This document shows, piece after piece, positions 45,290-57,271 of a stretch of 64,000 bases of DNA. The position numbers were made by a program, and so were the translations under genes. The first letter of the stretch is position 1. Every line of letters starts with the position of its first letter. The stretch covers positions 17,439,614 to 17,503,613 of the forward strand of contig OY992836.1 of the NCBI GenBank assembly GCA_963921425.1, read 5' to 3'. Below the pieces are notes generated by a model. That model ran no database searches. It had not been told where the DNA came from and worked only from the letters and a program-made list of their open reading frames with translations. The stretch is from Dryas octopetala. Its lineage: Eukaryota; Streptophyta; Magnoliopsida; Rosales; Rosaceae.

Positions 45290-46660
45290 GTTGTCTCCGA
45301 ATTATTGACGTCACAATTCACAAATTCACATTGATTTATGAGTTATATGTAATTGGTCTTTGATTACGTACAGTCATAAAACCTACCTTACTGGGCAGTC
45401 TGGGCCGGAATGAATAAATTACCAAACTTTGATTACCAGAAGTTAATTACTATTAGAAAATGGCTAATTAAATAAAATAATCAATTGTTTAAATGAAGCG
45501 AGAGAAGACTGTCTGGTACACGAAAGCTGGTCTAGGACACCCTCGATTACCCAAAAAAAATTCTACAAGGTATGATCCATTTTATTAACTGCCCAAAAGA
45601 AATTTTACTTAAAACCAATATTATACTTAATGAAAAGCCACCATGAACATAAACAAAACACATATATGGGTGCAAATTATACACGTATATGCGTATTTCT
45701 TGAATATCATAATGGCACTGTCCACTGGCGGATCCACTAAAGGAAGCAGGGGGTCCGGCGACCCTCCGAACGCCAGAGCACGAAGCCTTGAACCACCTTT
45801 GATTACATTGAACGTCAACAATTAACAGTTCACAAGTAATATATTACATTGATTTATGAGTTATAATTGGCCTTTGATTACAGCCATAAAACCTTGCTTA
45901 TCTCCAAATGAATAAATTATCAAACTTTAATTACCATAAGCTACTATTAGAAAATGGCTAATTAAATAATTAGTTGTAGGGGTGGGCATCGGGCGGGTGG
46001 GAGCCCAAACCATCTCCAACTAGACGGCTCGGGACTAAACAGGTAGGATCTCAGTCGGGAACGGGTCGGAAACGGTCGGAAAATGGGTTGGCCGGGAAGG
46101 AGAAGCAGAAGCAGAAGAGATAAGATGCCAAGAAGGAAAAGGTGGCTTGCCTGAGAAATGGTGGCTGGTGGAGGTGGTTCTTGTGCTGCAATGGTGGACG
46201 ATAGTGGACAGTGACGGAAATAGAGGTGGTTGGTGGCAGAAATAGAGGTGGTTGGTGGCGGAATGGAGGTGGACAGTGACGGAAATGGAGGTGGTTGCAG
46301 ACTTGCAGTGCCTGAGAAGATGGTGGCTACTGGCTTTCCTGAGAAAATGGTGGATAGAAGCTTGGTGAGCGGTCCGGCTTCGACGGTCCGTGGAAGGGGG
46401 CGGGCCGACATTGGCCCGTTAGTGATCGGACGGGTCAGCTTATTGCTTGGTGGGTCAGTGGGGGTAGGCGGGCCAAGTTCGGACGGGTTGATGCCCCGTC
46501 CTAATTAGTTGTTTAAATGAAGCGAGAAGCCTTTCAATTTTCTTTATTATTATTTTTTTTTTTTTGTAAAGAGAAGACTTCCAATTAAAAGTTACTAATT
46601 AATTACAAGGTATGAGCCATTTTAAACTTCCAAAAGAAATTTTACTTAAAACCAATGAGG
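45290..46660. repeat. Internal direct duplication within tandem unit 1
   Basis: The segment at about 45340-45640 (TTATGAGTTATATGTAATTG ... AAAATGGCTAATTAAATAA ... TTTTACTTAAAACCAAT) repeats at about 45855-45976 and continues at 46504-46660, split by the hAT-like element. The same layout occurs in units 2 and 3 (add 6,266 and 12,532). Confidence 0.75.
45977..46503. mobile_element. hAT-like MITE with 8-bp TSD (unit 1)
   Basis: The 527-bp element is more GC-rich than its surroundings. Ends TAGGGGTGGGCATCGGGC and, inverted, TAGGACGGGGCATCAACC are flanked by the perfect 8-mer ATTAGTTG at 45969-45976 and 46504-46511. The paralogous sequence at about 45478-45500 shows the uninterrupted site. The ORFs in it on both strands are low-complexity translations, not transposase. 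Confidence 0.9.
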
Positions 46661-46900
46661 AAAATTTCATTTTTTGGGGTGGGCAAAATTTTATAAAAAT
46701 ACCAAGATATTTTCGTCATGATTTCGGAAATTGCGCCGAAATTTTGGCGAAAATATCTGCTGAGAAAGAGGAATGGTGAGAGAGAAATAGATGAGAGAGA
46801 TGAGACCTGGTGTGTTGCTGCTGGAAGAGAGAAAAATTGGGGTTTTGAGATAATTTTTGATTTGTTTATCATATTACTGTGTTACGAAGGTTAGTATAAG

Positions 46901-47026
46901 GATCTAAGATTGGAGGAACTGAAGCGAATCGTTTTGGAGAACTCTGCAGAGTCTGAGTCTCAGAGAGACAATGAGAAGAAAGCCCTGCGAGACTTGTTGA
47001 GGGAGAAGAGGTTGGCATTGTTGTAA
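46901..47026 (+). pseudogene. Coding-gene fragment, 3' exon of unknown gene (unit 1)
   Basis: After an acceptor-like TATAAG the frame reads DLRLEELKRIVLENSAESES, continues QRDNEKKALRDLLREKRLA and reaches a stop at 47024-47026. A 3'-UTR-like stretch with a (GT)n run and AATAAA-like signal near 47163 follows. The charged helical composition looks like a genuine last exon, but no start or upstream exon is present. I do not recognise the parent gene. It may have been captured by a transposon. Confidence 0.45.
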
Positions 47027-47029
47027 AAA

Positions 47030-49434
47030 TTCAGTGTGTGTGTGTGTGTTGCGCTGGTAATGAGTTTTTCAACCAACATGACAGATGTGTCCTTTGCTCA
47101 TCTGTTTGATGGGCTTTTAAAAGTCCAGATGGCTCTGAGTGTTTGGGGCCTTTGGGCTCTTCAATAAATAGTATTTTGGCTCAGAATAATTATATTGTAA
47201 TACTTATTTAATTCATTATATTGAATTCATGATATTGCATTATTTTTAAATAATGATATTGCACTATATTCATCTTATTGCATTATATTATACTTATTTA
47301 ATTCATAATTTAATATTATCATATAAATAAATTTGAGGTATTATTTATATACTTATTAATTAGTGACTTATTTTTTTAACAGTATTTGTCTCCCGTACGC
47401 ATTATATTCACTTTATATCACATGAAATCTATTATATAATTTAATTTTTTTCAATATTTTTTATCAATGTAGTAAATAATATGTTAAATAAATATAATAT
47501 CAAGTTTCATTCAAAATTTTCATATTTTAATAACAATTTTTATCATTTTTGTCTAATTTTATTAAATCAAATTTTCATATAAATTTTAATTAAAATTTCT
47601 TCGAAACTGAAATTTTATTCTTTGCTTAAAACCAATATACTTCAGGAAAAGCCACCATAAATATACACAAAAGACATATATGACTGCAAATTATACACTA
47701 ATGGCTGTCAAATCTTACATATATATATAAATAAATTCTAGATCATTCCAATTATCTTTGAGGATTTTATGATCATTCGTAGAGGTGGATTGACAATTAT
47801 GTATTAATATATTATTGCATGATCAAGTGGCCGAAAGCTGTGGGTAACCTGCTAAGACAGCTGCGCGCATGACGAATTTTAAGGATTTTTCTTGTTGAAT
47901 TGTAAAATGCTTTCATGTGTAATGCTTAATTTATGAATTTATTATTACAACGTACATCAGTACATGAACAAATGCTTAATTTGTCCGAGTAGTGAATAGT
48001 TTTACAAATTAATAATGCTAGTTGTCCCATATTTTTTTTCTCACATTTGTATCTCATTTGATATGTCATTACTTTACTGGAAAGGTATTTTCTTTTCCTT
48101 TTTTAAGTTTTTTTTTTTTAATTTTTAGTATCCAATGTATGAATGTCATGTAAAATGGTATAAAATTATGATATAAAAATGTGGTAAGTGTAACTTACTG
48201 TTTACAAATATTATACTACTGGGCATCAATAGGGAAAAAACACAGGCACACATACACAGAAGATAGACATCAATTCAAAAGAATAATGTTTTTTTTTAAG
48301 ACAGCGATGTACCTTTGATTAGAAAAGAATCGGCTTTTGTTTTACAAACTAATCTTTATCTTCTTCCACTAACTTGATCCCCGGATAATTCTTCTTAGTG
48401 ATTCTCAACATCATCAAGAGTCTATAAATAAATAAAACAAACAAACAAACAAGAATAATTCCAATCATCTACTTTTGTTTTTGTGGAAATTCCAACCATC
48501 CACTTGTTCGTTCACATAGTAGAATTAATGGACGATTTGCATTGATACATTGTAAAAATTAGATTATCTAATTTAAAATTAATTATTAATTAATAAAGAA
48601 ACTCAAAACCTTATATACTTGTGAGATTTGGAATCTTTACTATTCTTATTTTTCTTGTTTTTTTAATTTTAATTATTTATCACAAATCTAAAAAGAGTGT
48701 GATTCCGCACTCATTATTAAAATGTATTATAAATTAAGTTCTTTGTTACGCTGACACCCTTAAATATATAACTAAAATTAAAAATCAAGTAAAACATAAT
48801 AGAAGATCTAAATGTATATTGTGATACATGCATGACTTAAAATTTAACATTTTTAATATGAGCTAGGTTTAAGAAATTCTTTAATATAATAGTAACATCA
48901 TATAATATAATATGTTAATGCTTCTAAAAAGTGGGTTCAAAACTGGGTATTAATCTATCTAAATTATATCACCGTATACTCTAAATTCTAAACTCATATC
49001 CTACATATTGAGTGGATGTATAATATCATCTCAACTGTTACTAACATATTACACCATTGGAGGAGGTCAACCCCCCTTTCTTGTGCCCAAGTTTTCCTTC
49101 CATTTCTTGTACTAAACGACATGGGCATTGGGTCAGATGTTATTTTACCATATGCTCCATATTGGAGAAGAAAGCTCACGAGGTCAATAGTCAAAACTAC
49201 ATATGGAAGCTTCCAAGGGTCCTAGTGTACCACCTTGAGGCGGTTGATGGAAGCAAAGCACCTTCTTTAATTAACTAATCAAGTTTCAGACTTTAATTCG
49301 ATTGGTCAAATCCCGTTGGCCGCAACCTCCATTTTTTTATCTTCAGCAGTAGCTTTCGCAGTACCAGATCCATTGATCCATCTGAAGCTAAAGGACTTCT
49401 CAGCAAACCCAGAGGAGAAACTAGAGCGAAGAAG
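47030..49434. other. AT-rich part of unit 1 and ankyrin promoter
   Basis: The first 1 kb is extremely AT-rich with no feature. At about 47628-47700 there is another copy of the phrase AAAACCAATATACTTC...AAAAGCCACCATAAA that also occurs near 45620 and 28460. The sequence from about 49016 on, leading into the ankyrin ATG at 49435, is probably its promoter and leader. The same content recurs in units 2 and 3. Confidence 0.45.
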
Positions 49435-49845
49435 ATGGAGAAGAAGCTTTTGGGTGCAGCTATGGAGGGAAGTGTGGCGACCCTTAAAGATCTACTCCAA
49501 GAAGACCCGCTTGTTCTTGACAGAACTCTGGTTTCTTGCTTCTCCGAGACCCCACTTCACATAGCTTCGATGTTGGGTCATTTGGGTTTCGTCAAGGAGT
49601 TACTGAGTCACAAGCCCGAGTTGGCCTCCGAGTTGGACTCGAGGGGTTCGACGCCTCTCCACCTCGCCGCAGCAAAAGGGCACGCGGGGGTTGTCAAAGA
49701 GCTGCTTTTGGTGGATCCGGGGACCTGCTTGGTGAGGAACGAAGATGGGAGGACAGCCCTCCACGTGGCAGCCATCAAGGGGCGAGTTAAGGGGCGAATT
49801 ATGTGTGAGACAAAGTTACTAATACCTAACTACATATATGACTGA
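49435..49845 (+). pseudogene. Truncated ankyrin gene, chimeric 3' end (unit 1)
   Basis: Identical to the first 119 residues of the intact ankyrin gene at 61967 (about three ankyrin repeats). At the unit junction the frame then runs into non-coding sequence and adds 17 unrelated residues (GRIMCETKLLIPNYIYD) before a stop. The remaining ankyrin repeats and all membrane helices are missing. The promoter region and ATG are intact, so a short soluble ankyrin product could be made. I treat it as a broken copy. Confidence 0.88.
49793..49795. other. Tandem junction 1-2 with 3-base filler
   Basis: The ankyrin sequence ends GAGTTAAGG, then GGC, then the unit start GAATTATGTG. The joined phrase AAGGGGCGA copies the AAGGGGCGA found 13 bases upstream, so the filler looks templated by nearby sequence. 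The identical junction recurs at 56059-56061. Confidence 0.8.
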
Positions 49846-50300
49846 AAATTGAGGATAAATGTTTGTTAATTCTTTTTACAACTAAATTCCAGTTCAACAT
49901 AGTAGTATTAATTGTCCACCTGAATTTGTACAATGCTAATATATATATATATAGCTGATCAACATGTACGTACGTCTCAAATTTTGATTTTTCGCCTGAA
50001 TTTTGTGAGAAGGAGAATGACTTCCTACCCATAAGGAGCTAGCCGATCGCATTGTTCAAAATTAATTAAGGATTAGGCAAAATTATATGATCTTTGTCTC
50101 TAGACACCTTGTTGGAGGGTTTCTTTTTTGACAGTACAGTACTTTGAGGATTGAAGTTTTCTTGTTAATTAATTTAATAATATGTAACAGAATCAATATT
50201 GAAAGCATGCGTACGTGTTAAATGGAAAAACAAATAACAAGAGACACATGTTTTTTCTTGCACTGGGAGCTAGCTAGTTCTTTGCAAAAACCTATATGTA

Positions 50301-50650
50301 TACAGGCTCCTTCTGTTGAGGTATACCTCAACTTATTTATGTTGAGGTATACCCTTGTTGGGGCCCACACGAGTCGTTTTGCGGCGATCCGAACCGTTCG
50401 CAAGGATCATCTTCATTGATAGATCATCCTTGCAAAATATTAGTCAAATCCGAAATCATTTGTCTATCTAACTTTGATAAAACAAATGAACGGTTTCATC
50501 GAAAATATTTGGTTCGTCCATTTATTTGATCAAAGTTAGATAGGCAAATGATTTCCGATTTGACTAATTTTTTGCAAGGATGATCTATCAATAGAGATGT
50601 AAAAAATGAATGGTTCGGATTGACACAAAACGACTCGTGAAACCGTTGTA
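50301..50650. mobile_element. Foldback MITE present only in units 2 and 3 (unit 2 copy)
   Basis: About 350 bp with long inverted arms: GATCAAAGTTAGATAGGCAA pairs with TCTATCTAACTTTGATAAAA, and AAACGACTCGTG with CACGAGTCGTTT. The left end CCTTCTGTTGAGGTATACC resembles the element at 33325. At the same place unit 1 has a (TA)n run near 44370. Confidence 0.85.
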
Positions 50651-51005
50651 ATTATATATATATCATCTGCCTTTTTTGCTCAATTTTTAAGTTTAGTTAT
50701 GTATTTATTTCTCAAGGGTATAGAGTAAAAGATGAAAGGAGTTCGATCATAACCCTTTTTGGATGTGTGTGATATTAAAATCTCTATATTTATAGCCCTT
50801 AAAATTATATTATACGTTTAGTATCGAAACAAATAAAAACAAAAATAACAGAAAATTCAAATTAAAATGGGTTTATGGTTTACCCGAAACCTTACAGATT
50901 ATATATAAATAAGAAAGAACAGATAGAAAACAATAATAATAGTACATATGTATGGAGTACGTGTGATATTATATGGTATGTGTTTCGTTGTAGCTCTCTC
51001 GATCA

Positions 51006-51314
51006 TCATCTAGTTAGTTTATGTGGTTTCATGCAATCATGGAAACAATCGATGTAATGGAGGGAACCAAATCCGGTTGGAAGGCAAGTAAGTACAGCGC
51101 ACTTTGCAACATGATCCAAGAATTTTGGAATATGACTTAAGATACTATCTGATAATGGAGAAGCAGAAAGTACAGAATATTGAGATCTTGAGAGAGAGGG
51201 AGAGGGTGAGGGAGGGTCCTCTGCTTGTGTTACAATATGATCAGAAGTTGCTATAAGCAAAATGATCAACATGTTAATTGTCACTATGCCTCTCCTCACA
51301 TTAATTTCAGCCAT
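51006..51314 (-). CDS. Type-B-like small secreted protein, tandem copy 2
   Basis: Encodes the same 102-residue protein as the gene at 44740 (signal peptide, Ser/Pro linker, CX4C, 12 residues, CX3C). No amino-acid difference is visible. Its downstream (3') flank carries the unit-2 variant sequence. Confidence 0.75.
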   Translation of the reverse strand: MAEINVRRGIVTINMLIILLIATSDHIVTQAEDPPSPSPSLSRSQYSVLSASPLSDSILSHIPKFLDHVAKCAVLTCLPTGFGSLHYIDCFHDCMKPHKLTR

Positions 51315-52242
51315 GTCGATCGATCTCTTGAAGATTATCTAAATTTGTGAATAATTTTAAGTGAAGGACCAAACGATGCATGCATGATCATTTTATAGGA
51401 GTACAATGTTCAAAACGAAAATTATTTCTTTTGAAAAGAAAATGCATGCAATAAATGAAATTATTAATAAATATAGAAAAGTTGAAATTACAGTTGATTT
51501 TTGCCTTTTGGTGAAATATACTAGCTAGCTAGTTTAATTTTTTGAATAATAAAAGGTTGTCTCCGAATTATTGACGTCACAATTCACAAATTCACATTGA
51601 TTTATGAGTTATATGTAATTGGTCTTTGATTACGTACAGTCATAAAACCTACCTTACTGGGCAGTCTGGGCCGGAATGAATAAATTACCAAACTTTGATT
51701 ACCAGAAGTTAATTACTATTAGAAAATGGCTAATTAAATAAAATAATCAATTGTTTAAATGAAGCGAGAGAAGACTGTCTGGTACACGAAAGCTGGTCTA
51801 GGACACCCTCGATTACCCAAAAAAAATTCTACAAGGTATGATCCATTTTATTAACTGCCCAAAAGAAATTTTACTTAAAACCAATATTATACTTAATGAA
51901 AAGCCACCATGAACATAAACAAAACACATATATGGGTGCAAATTATACACGTATATGCGTATTTCTTGAATATCATAATGGCACTGTCCACTGGCGGATC
52001 CACTAAAGGAAGCAGGGGGTCCGGCGACCCTCCGAACGCCAGAGCACGAAGCCTTGAACCACCTTTGATTACATTGAACGTCAACAATTAACAGTTCACA
52101 AGTAATATATTACATTGATTTATGAGTTATAATTGGCCTTTGATTACAGCCATAAAACCTTGCTTATCTCCAAATGAATAAATTATCAAACTTTAATTAC
52201 CATAAGCTACTATTAGAAAATGGCTAATTAAATAATTAGTTG

Positions 52243-52769
52243 TAGGGGTGGGCATCGGGCGGGTGGGAGCCCAAACCATCTCCAACTAGACGGCTCGGGA
52301 CTAAACAGGTAGGATCTCAGTCGGGAACGGGTCGGAAACGGTCGGAAAATGGGTTGGCCGGGAAGGAGAAGCAGAAGCAGAAGAGATAAGATGCCAAGAA
52401 GGAAAAGGTGGCTTGCCTGAGAAATGGTGGCTGGTGGAGGTGGTTCTTGTGCTGCAATGGTGGACGATAGTGGACAGTGACGGAAATAGAGGTGGTTGGT
52501 GGCAGAAATAGAGGTGGTTGGTGGCGGAATGGAGGTGGACAGTGACGGAAATGGAGGTGGTTGCAGACTTGCAGTGCCTGAGAAGATGGTGGCTACTGGC
52601 TTTCCTGAGAAAATGGTGGATAGAAGCTTGGTGAGCGGTCCGGCTTCGACGGTCCGTGGAAGGGGGCGGGCCGACATTGGCCCGTTAGTGATCGGACGGG
52701 TCAGCTTATTGCTTGGTGGGTCAGTGGGGGTAGGCGGGCCAAGTTCGGACGGGTTGATGCCCCGTCCTA
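52243..52769. mobile_element. hAT-like MITE (unit 2 copy)
   Basis: The unit-2 counterpart of the element at 45977-46503, with the same termini and ATTAGTTG target duplication. It was copied by the tandem event rather than transposed independently. Confidence 0.9.
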
Positions 52770-53166
52770 ATTAGTTGTTTAAATGAAGCGAGAAGCCTTT
52801 CAATTTTCTTTATTATTATTTTTTTTTTTTTGTAAAGAGAAGACTTCCAATTAAAAGTTACTAATTAATTACAAGGTATGAGCCATTTTAAACTTCCAAA
52901 AGAAATTTTACTTAAAACCAATGAGGAAAATTTCATTTTTTGGGGTGGGCAAAATTTTATAAAAATACCAAGATATTTTCGTCATGATTTCGGAAATTGC
53001 GCCGAAATTTTGGCGAAAATATCTGCTGAGAAAGAGGAATGGTGAGAGAGAAATAGATGAGAGAGATGAGACCTGGTGTGTTGCTGCTGGAAGAGAGAAA
53101 AATTGGGGTTTTGAGATAATTTTTGATTTGTTTATCATATTACTGTGTTACGAAGGTTAGTATAAG

Positions 53167-53292
53167 GATCTAAGATTGGAGGAACTGAAGCGAATCGTTT
53201 TGGAGAACTCTGCAGAGTCTGAGTCTCAGAGAGACAATGAGAAGAAAGCCCTGCGAGACTTGTTGAGGGAGAAGAGGTTGGCATTGTTGTAA
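53167..53292 (+). pseudogene. Coding-gene fragment (unit 2 copy)
   Basis: The same 41-residue reading frame and stop as at 46901-47026, carried along by the duplication. Confidence 0.45.
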
Positions 53293-55700
53293 AAATTCAG
53301 TGTGTGTGTGTGTGTTGCGCTGGTAATGAGTTTTTCAACCAACATGACAGATGTGTCCTTTGCTCATCTGTTTGATGGGCTTTTAAAAGTCCAGATGGCT
53401 CTGAGTGTTTGGGGCCTTTGGGCTCTTCAATAAATAGTATTTTGGCTCAGAATAATTATATTGTAATACTTATTTAATTCATTATATTGAATTCATGATA
53501 TTGCATTATTTTTAAATAATGATATTGCACTATATTCATCTTATTGCATTATATTATACTTATTTAATTCATAATTTAATATTATCATATAAATAAATTT
53601 GAGGTATTATTTATATACTTATTAATTAGTGACTTATTTTTTTAACAGTATTTGTCTCCCGTACGCATTATATTCACTTTATATCACATGAAATCTATTA
53701 TATAATTTAATTTTTTTCAATATTTTTTATCAATGTAGTAAATAATATGTTAAATAAATATAATATCAAGTTTCATTCAAAATTTTCATATTTTAATAAC
53801 AATTTTTATCATTTTTGTCTAATTTTATTAAATCAAATTTTCATATAAATTTTAATTAAAATTTCTTCGAAACTGAAATTTTATTCTTTGCTTAAAACCA
53901 ATATACTTCAGGAAAAGCCACCATAAATATACACAAAAGACATATATGACTGCAAATTATACACTAATGGCTGTCAAATCTTACATATATATATAAATAA
54001 ATTCTAGATCATTCCAATTATCTTTGAGGATTTTATGATCATTCGTAGAGGTGGATTGACAATTATGTATTAATATATTATTGCATGATCAAGTGGCCGA
54101 AAGCTGTGGGTAACCTGCTAAGACAGCTGCGCGCATGACGAATTTTAAGGATTTTTCTTGTTGAATTGTAAAATGCTTTCATGTGTAATGCTTAATTTAT
54201 GAATTTATTATTACAACGTACATCAGTACATGAACAAATGCTTAATTTGTCCGAGTAGTGAATAGTTTTACAAATTAATAATGCTAGTTGTCCCATATTT
54301 TTTTTCTCACATTTGTATCTCATTTGATATGTCATTACTTTACTGGAAAGGTATTTTCTTTTCCTTTTTTAAGTTTTTTTTTTTTAATTTTTAGTATCCA
54401 ATGTATGAATGTCATGTAAAATGGTATAAAATTATGATATAAAAATGTGGTAAGTGTAACTTACTGTTTACAAATATTATACTACTGGGCATCAATAGGG
54501 AAAAAACACAGGCACACATACACAGAAGATAGACATCAATTCAAAAGAATAATGTTTTTTTTTAAGACAGCGATGTACCTTTGATTAGAAAAGAATCGGC
54601 TTTTGTTTTACAAACTAATCTTTATCTTCTTCCACTAACTTGATCCCCGGATAATTCTTCTTAGTGATTCTCAACATCATCAAGAGTCTATAAATAAATA
54701 AAACAAACAAACAAACAAGAATAATTCCAATCATCTACTTTTGTTTTTGTGGAAATTCCAACCATCCACTTGTTCGTTCACATAGTAGAATTAATGGACG
54801 ATTTGCATTGATACATTGTAAAAATTAGATTATCTAATTTAAAATTAATTATTAATTAATAAAGAAACTCAAAACCTTATATACTTGTGAGATTTGGAAT
54901 CTTTACTATTCTTATTTTTCTTGTTTTTTTAATTTTAATTATTTATCACAAATCTAAAAAGAGTGTGATTCCGCACTCATTATTAAAATGTATTATAAAT
55001 TAAGTTCTTTGTTACGCTGACACCCTTAAATATATAACTAAAATTAAAAATCAAGTAAAACATAATAGAAGATCTAAATGTATATTGTGATACATGCATG
55101 ACTTAAAATTTAACATTTTTAATATGAGCTAGGTTTAAGAAATTCTTTAATATAATAGTAACATCATATAATATAATATGTTAATGCTTCTAAAAAGTGG
55201 GTTCAAAACTGGGTATTAATCTATCTAAATTATATCACCGTATACTCTAAATTCTAAACTCATATCCTACATATTGAGTGGATGTATAATATCATCTCAA
55301 CTGTTACTAACATATTACACCATTGGAGGAGGTCAACCCCCCTTTCTTGTGCCCAAGTTTTCCTTCCATTTCTTGTACTAAACGACATGGGCATTGGGTC
55401 AGATGTTATTTTACCATATGCTCCATATTGGAGAAGAAAGCTCACGAGGTCAATAGTCAAAACTACATATGGAAGCTTCCAAGGGTCCTAGTGTACCACC
55501 TTGAGGCGGTTGATGGAAGCAAAGCACCTTCTTTAATTAACTAATCAAGTTTCAGACTTTAATTCGATTGGTCAAATCCCGTTGGCCGCAACCTCCATTT
55601 TTTTATCTTCAGCAGTAGCTTTCGCAGTACCAGATCCATTGATCCATCTGAAGCTAAAGGACTTCTCAGCAAACCCAGAGGAGAAACTAGAGCGAAGAAG

Positions 55701-56111
55701 ATGGAGAAGAAGCTTTTGGGTGCAGCTATGGAGGGAAGTGTGGCGACCCTTAAAGATCTACTCCAAGAAGACCCGCTTGTTCTTGACAGAACTCTGGTTT
55801 CTTGCTTCTCCGAGACCCCACTTCACATAGCTTCGATGTTGGGTCATTTGGGTTTCGTCAAGGAGTTACTGAGTCACAAGCCCGAGTTGGCCTCCGAGTT
55901 GGACTCGAGGGGTTCGACGCCTCTCCACCTCGCCGCAGCAAAAGGGCACGCGGGGGTTGTCAAAGAGCTGCTTTTGGTGGATCCGGGGACCTGCTTGGTG
56001 AGGAACGAAGATGGGAGGACAGCCCTCCACGTGGCAGCCATCAAGGGGCGAGTTAAGGGGCGAATTATGTGTGAGACAAAGTTACTAATACCTAACTACA
56101 TATATGACTGA
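55701..56111 (+). pseudogene. Truncated ankyrin gene, chimeric 3' end (unit 2)
   Basis: The second truncated copy, with the same 136-codon chimeric frame as at 49435: 119 ankyrin residues, then 17 residues read from the unit 3 start. Identical junction and no membrane domain. Confidence 0.88.
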
Positions 56112-56566
56112 AAATTGAGGATAAATGTTTGTTAATTCTTTTTACAACTAAATTCCAGTTCAACATAGTAGTATTAATTGTCCACCTGAATTTGTACAAT
56201 GCTAATATATATATATATAGCTGATCAACATGTACGTACGTCTCAAATTTTGATTTTTCGCCTGAATTTTGTGAGAAGGAGAATGACTTCCTACCCATAA
56301 GGAGCTAGCCGATCGCATTGTTCAAAATTAATTAAGGATTAGGCAAAATTATATGATCTTTGTCTCTAGACACCTTGTTGGAGGGTTTCTTTTTTGACAG
56401 TACAGTACTTTGAGGATTGAAGTTTTCTTGTTAATTAATTTAATAATATGTAACAGAATCAATATTGAAAGCATGCGTACGTGTTAAATGGAAAAACAAA
56501 TAACAAGAGACACATGTTTTTTCTTGCACTGGGAGCTAGCTAGTTCTTTGCAAAAACCTATATGTA

Positions 56567-56916
56567 TACAGGCTCCTTCTGTTGAGGTATACCTCAACTT
56601 ATTTATGTTGAGGTATACCCTTGTTGGGGCCCACACGAGTCGTTTTGCGGCGATCCGAACCGTTCGCAAGGATCATCTTCATTGATAGATCATCCTTGCA
56701 AAATATTAGTCAAATCCGAAATCATTTGTCTATCTAACTTTGATAAAACAAATGAACGGTTTCATCGAAAATATTTGGTTCGTCCATTTATTTGATCAAA
56801 GTTAGATAGGCAAATGATTTCCGATTTGACTAATTTTTTGCAAGGATGATCTATCAATAGAGATGTAAAAAATGAATGGTTCGGATTGACACAAAACGAC
56901 TCGTGAAACCGTTGTA
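56567..56916. mobile_element. Foldback MITE (unit 3 copy)
   Basis: The unit-3 counterpart of the foldback element at 50301, with the same inverted arms. It is absent from unit 1. Confidence 0.85.
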
Positions 56917-57271
56917 ATTATATATATATCATCTGCCTTTTTTGCTCAATTTTTAAGTTTAGTTATGTATTTATTTCTCAAGGGTATAGAGTAAAAGATG
57001 AAAGGAGTTCGATCATAACCCTTTTTGGATGTGTGTGATATTAAAATCTCTATATTTATAGCCCTTAAAATTATATTATACGTTTAGTATCGAAACAAAT
57101 AAAAACAAAAATAACAGAAAATTCAAATTAAAATGGGTTTATGGTTTACCCGAAACCTTACAGATTATATATAAATAAGAAAGAACAGATAGAAAACAAT
57201 AATAATAGTACATATGTATGGAGTACGTGTGATATTATATGGTATGTGTTTCGTTGTAGCTCTCTCGATCA

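Noticed and set aside
45962-46508. Long overlapping ORFs on both strands (149 and 92 codons) inside the tandem units
   Set aside because: They span the hAT-like MITE almost exactly, and their Pro/Ser- and Gly/Val-rich composition is simple translation of GC-rich repeat DNA. No transposase motif or homologous frame is visible.
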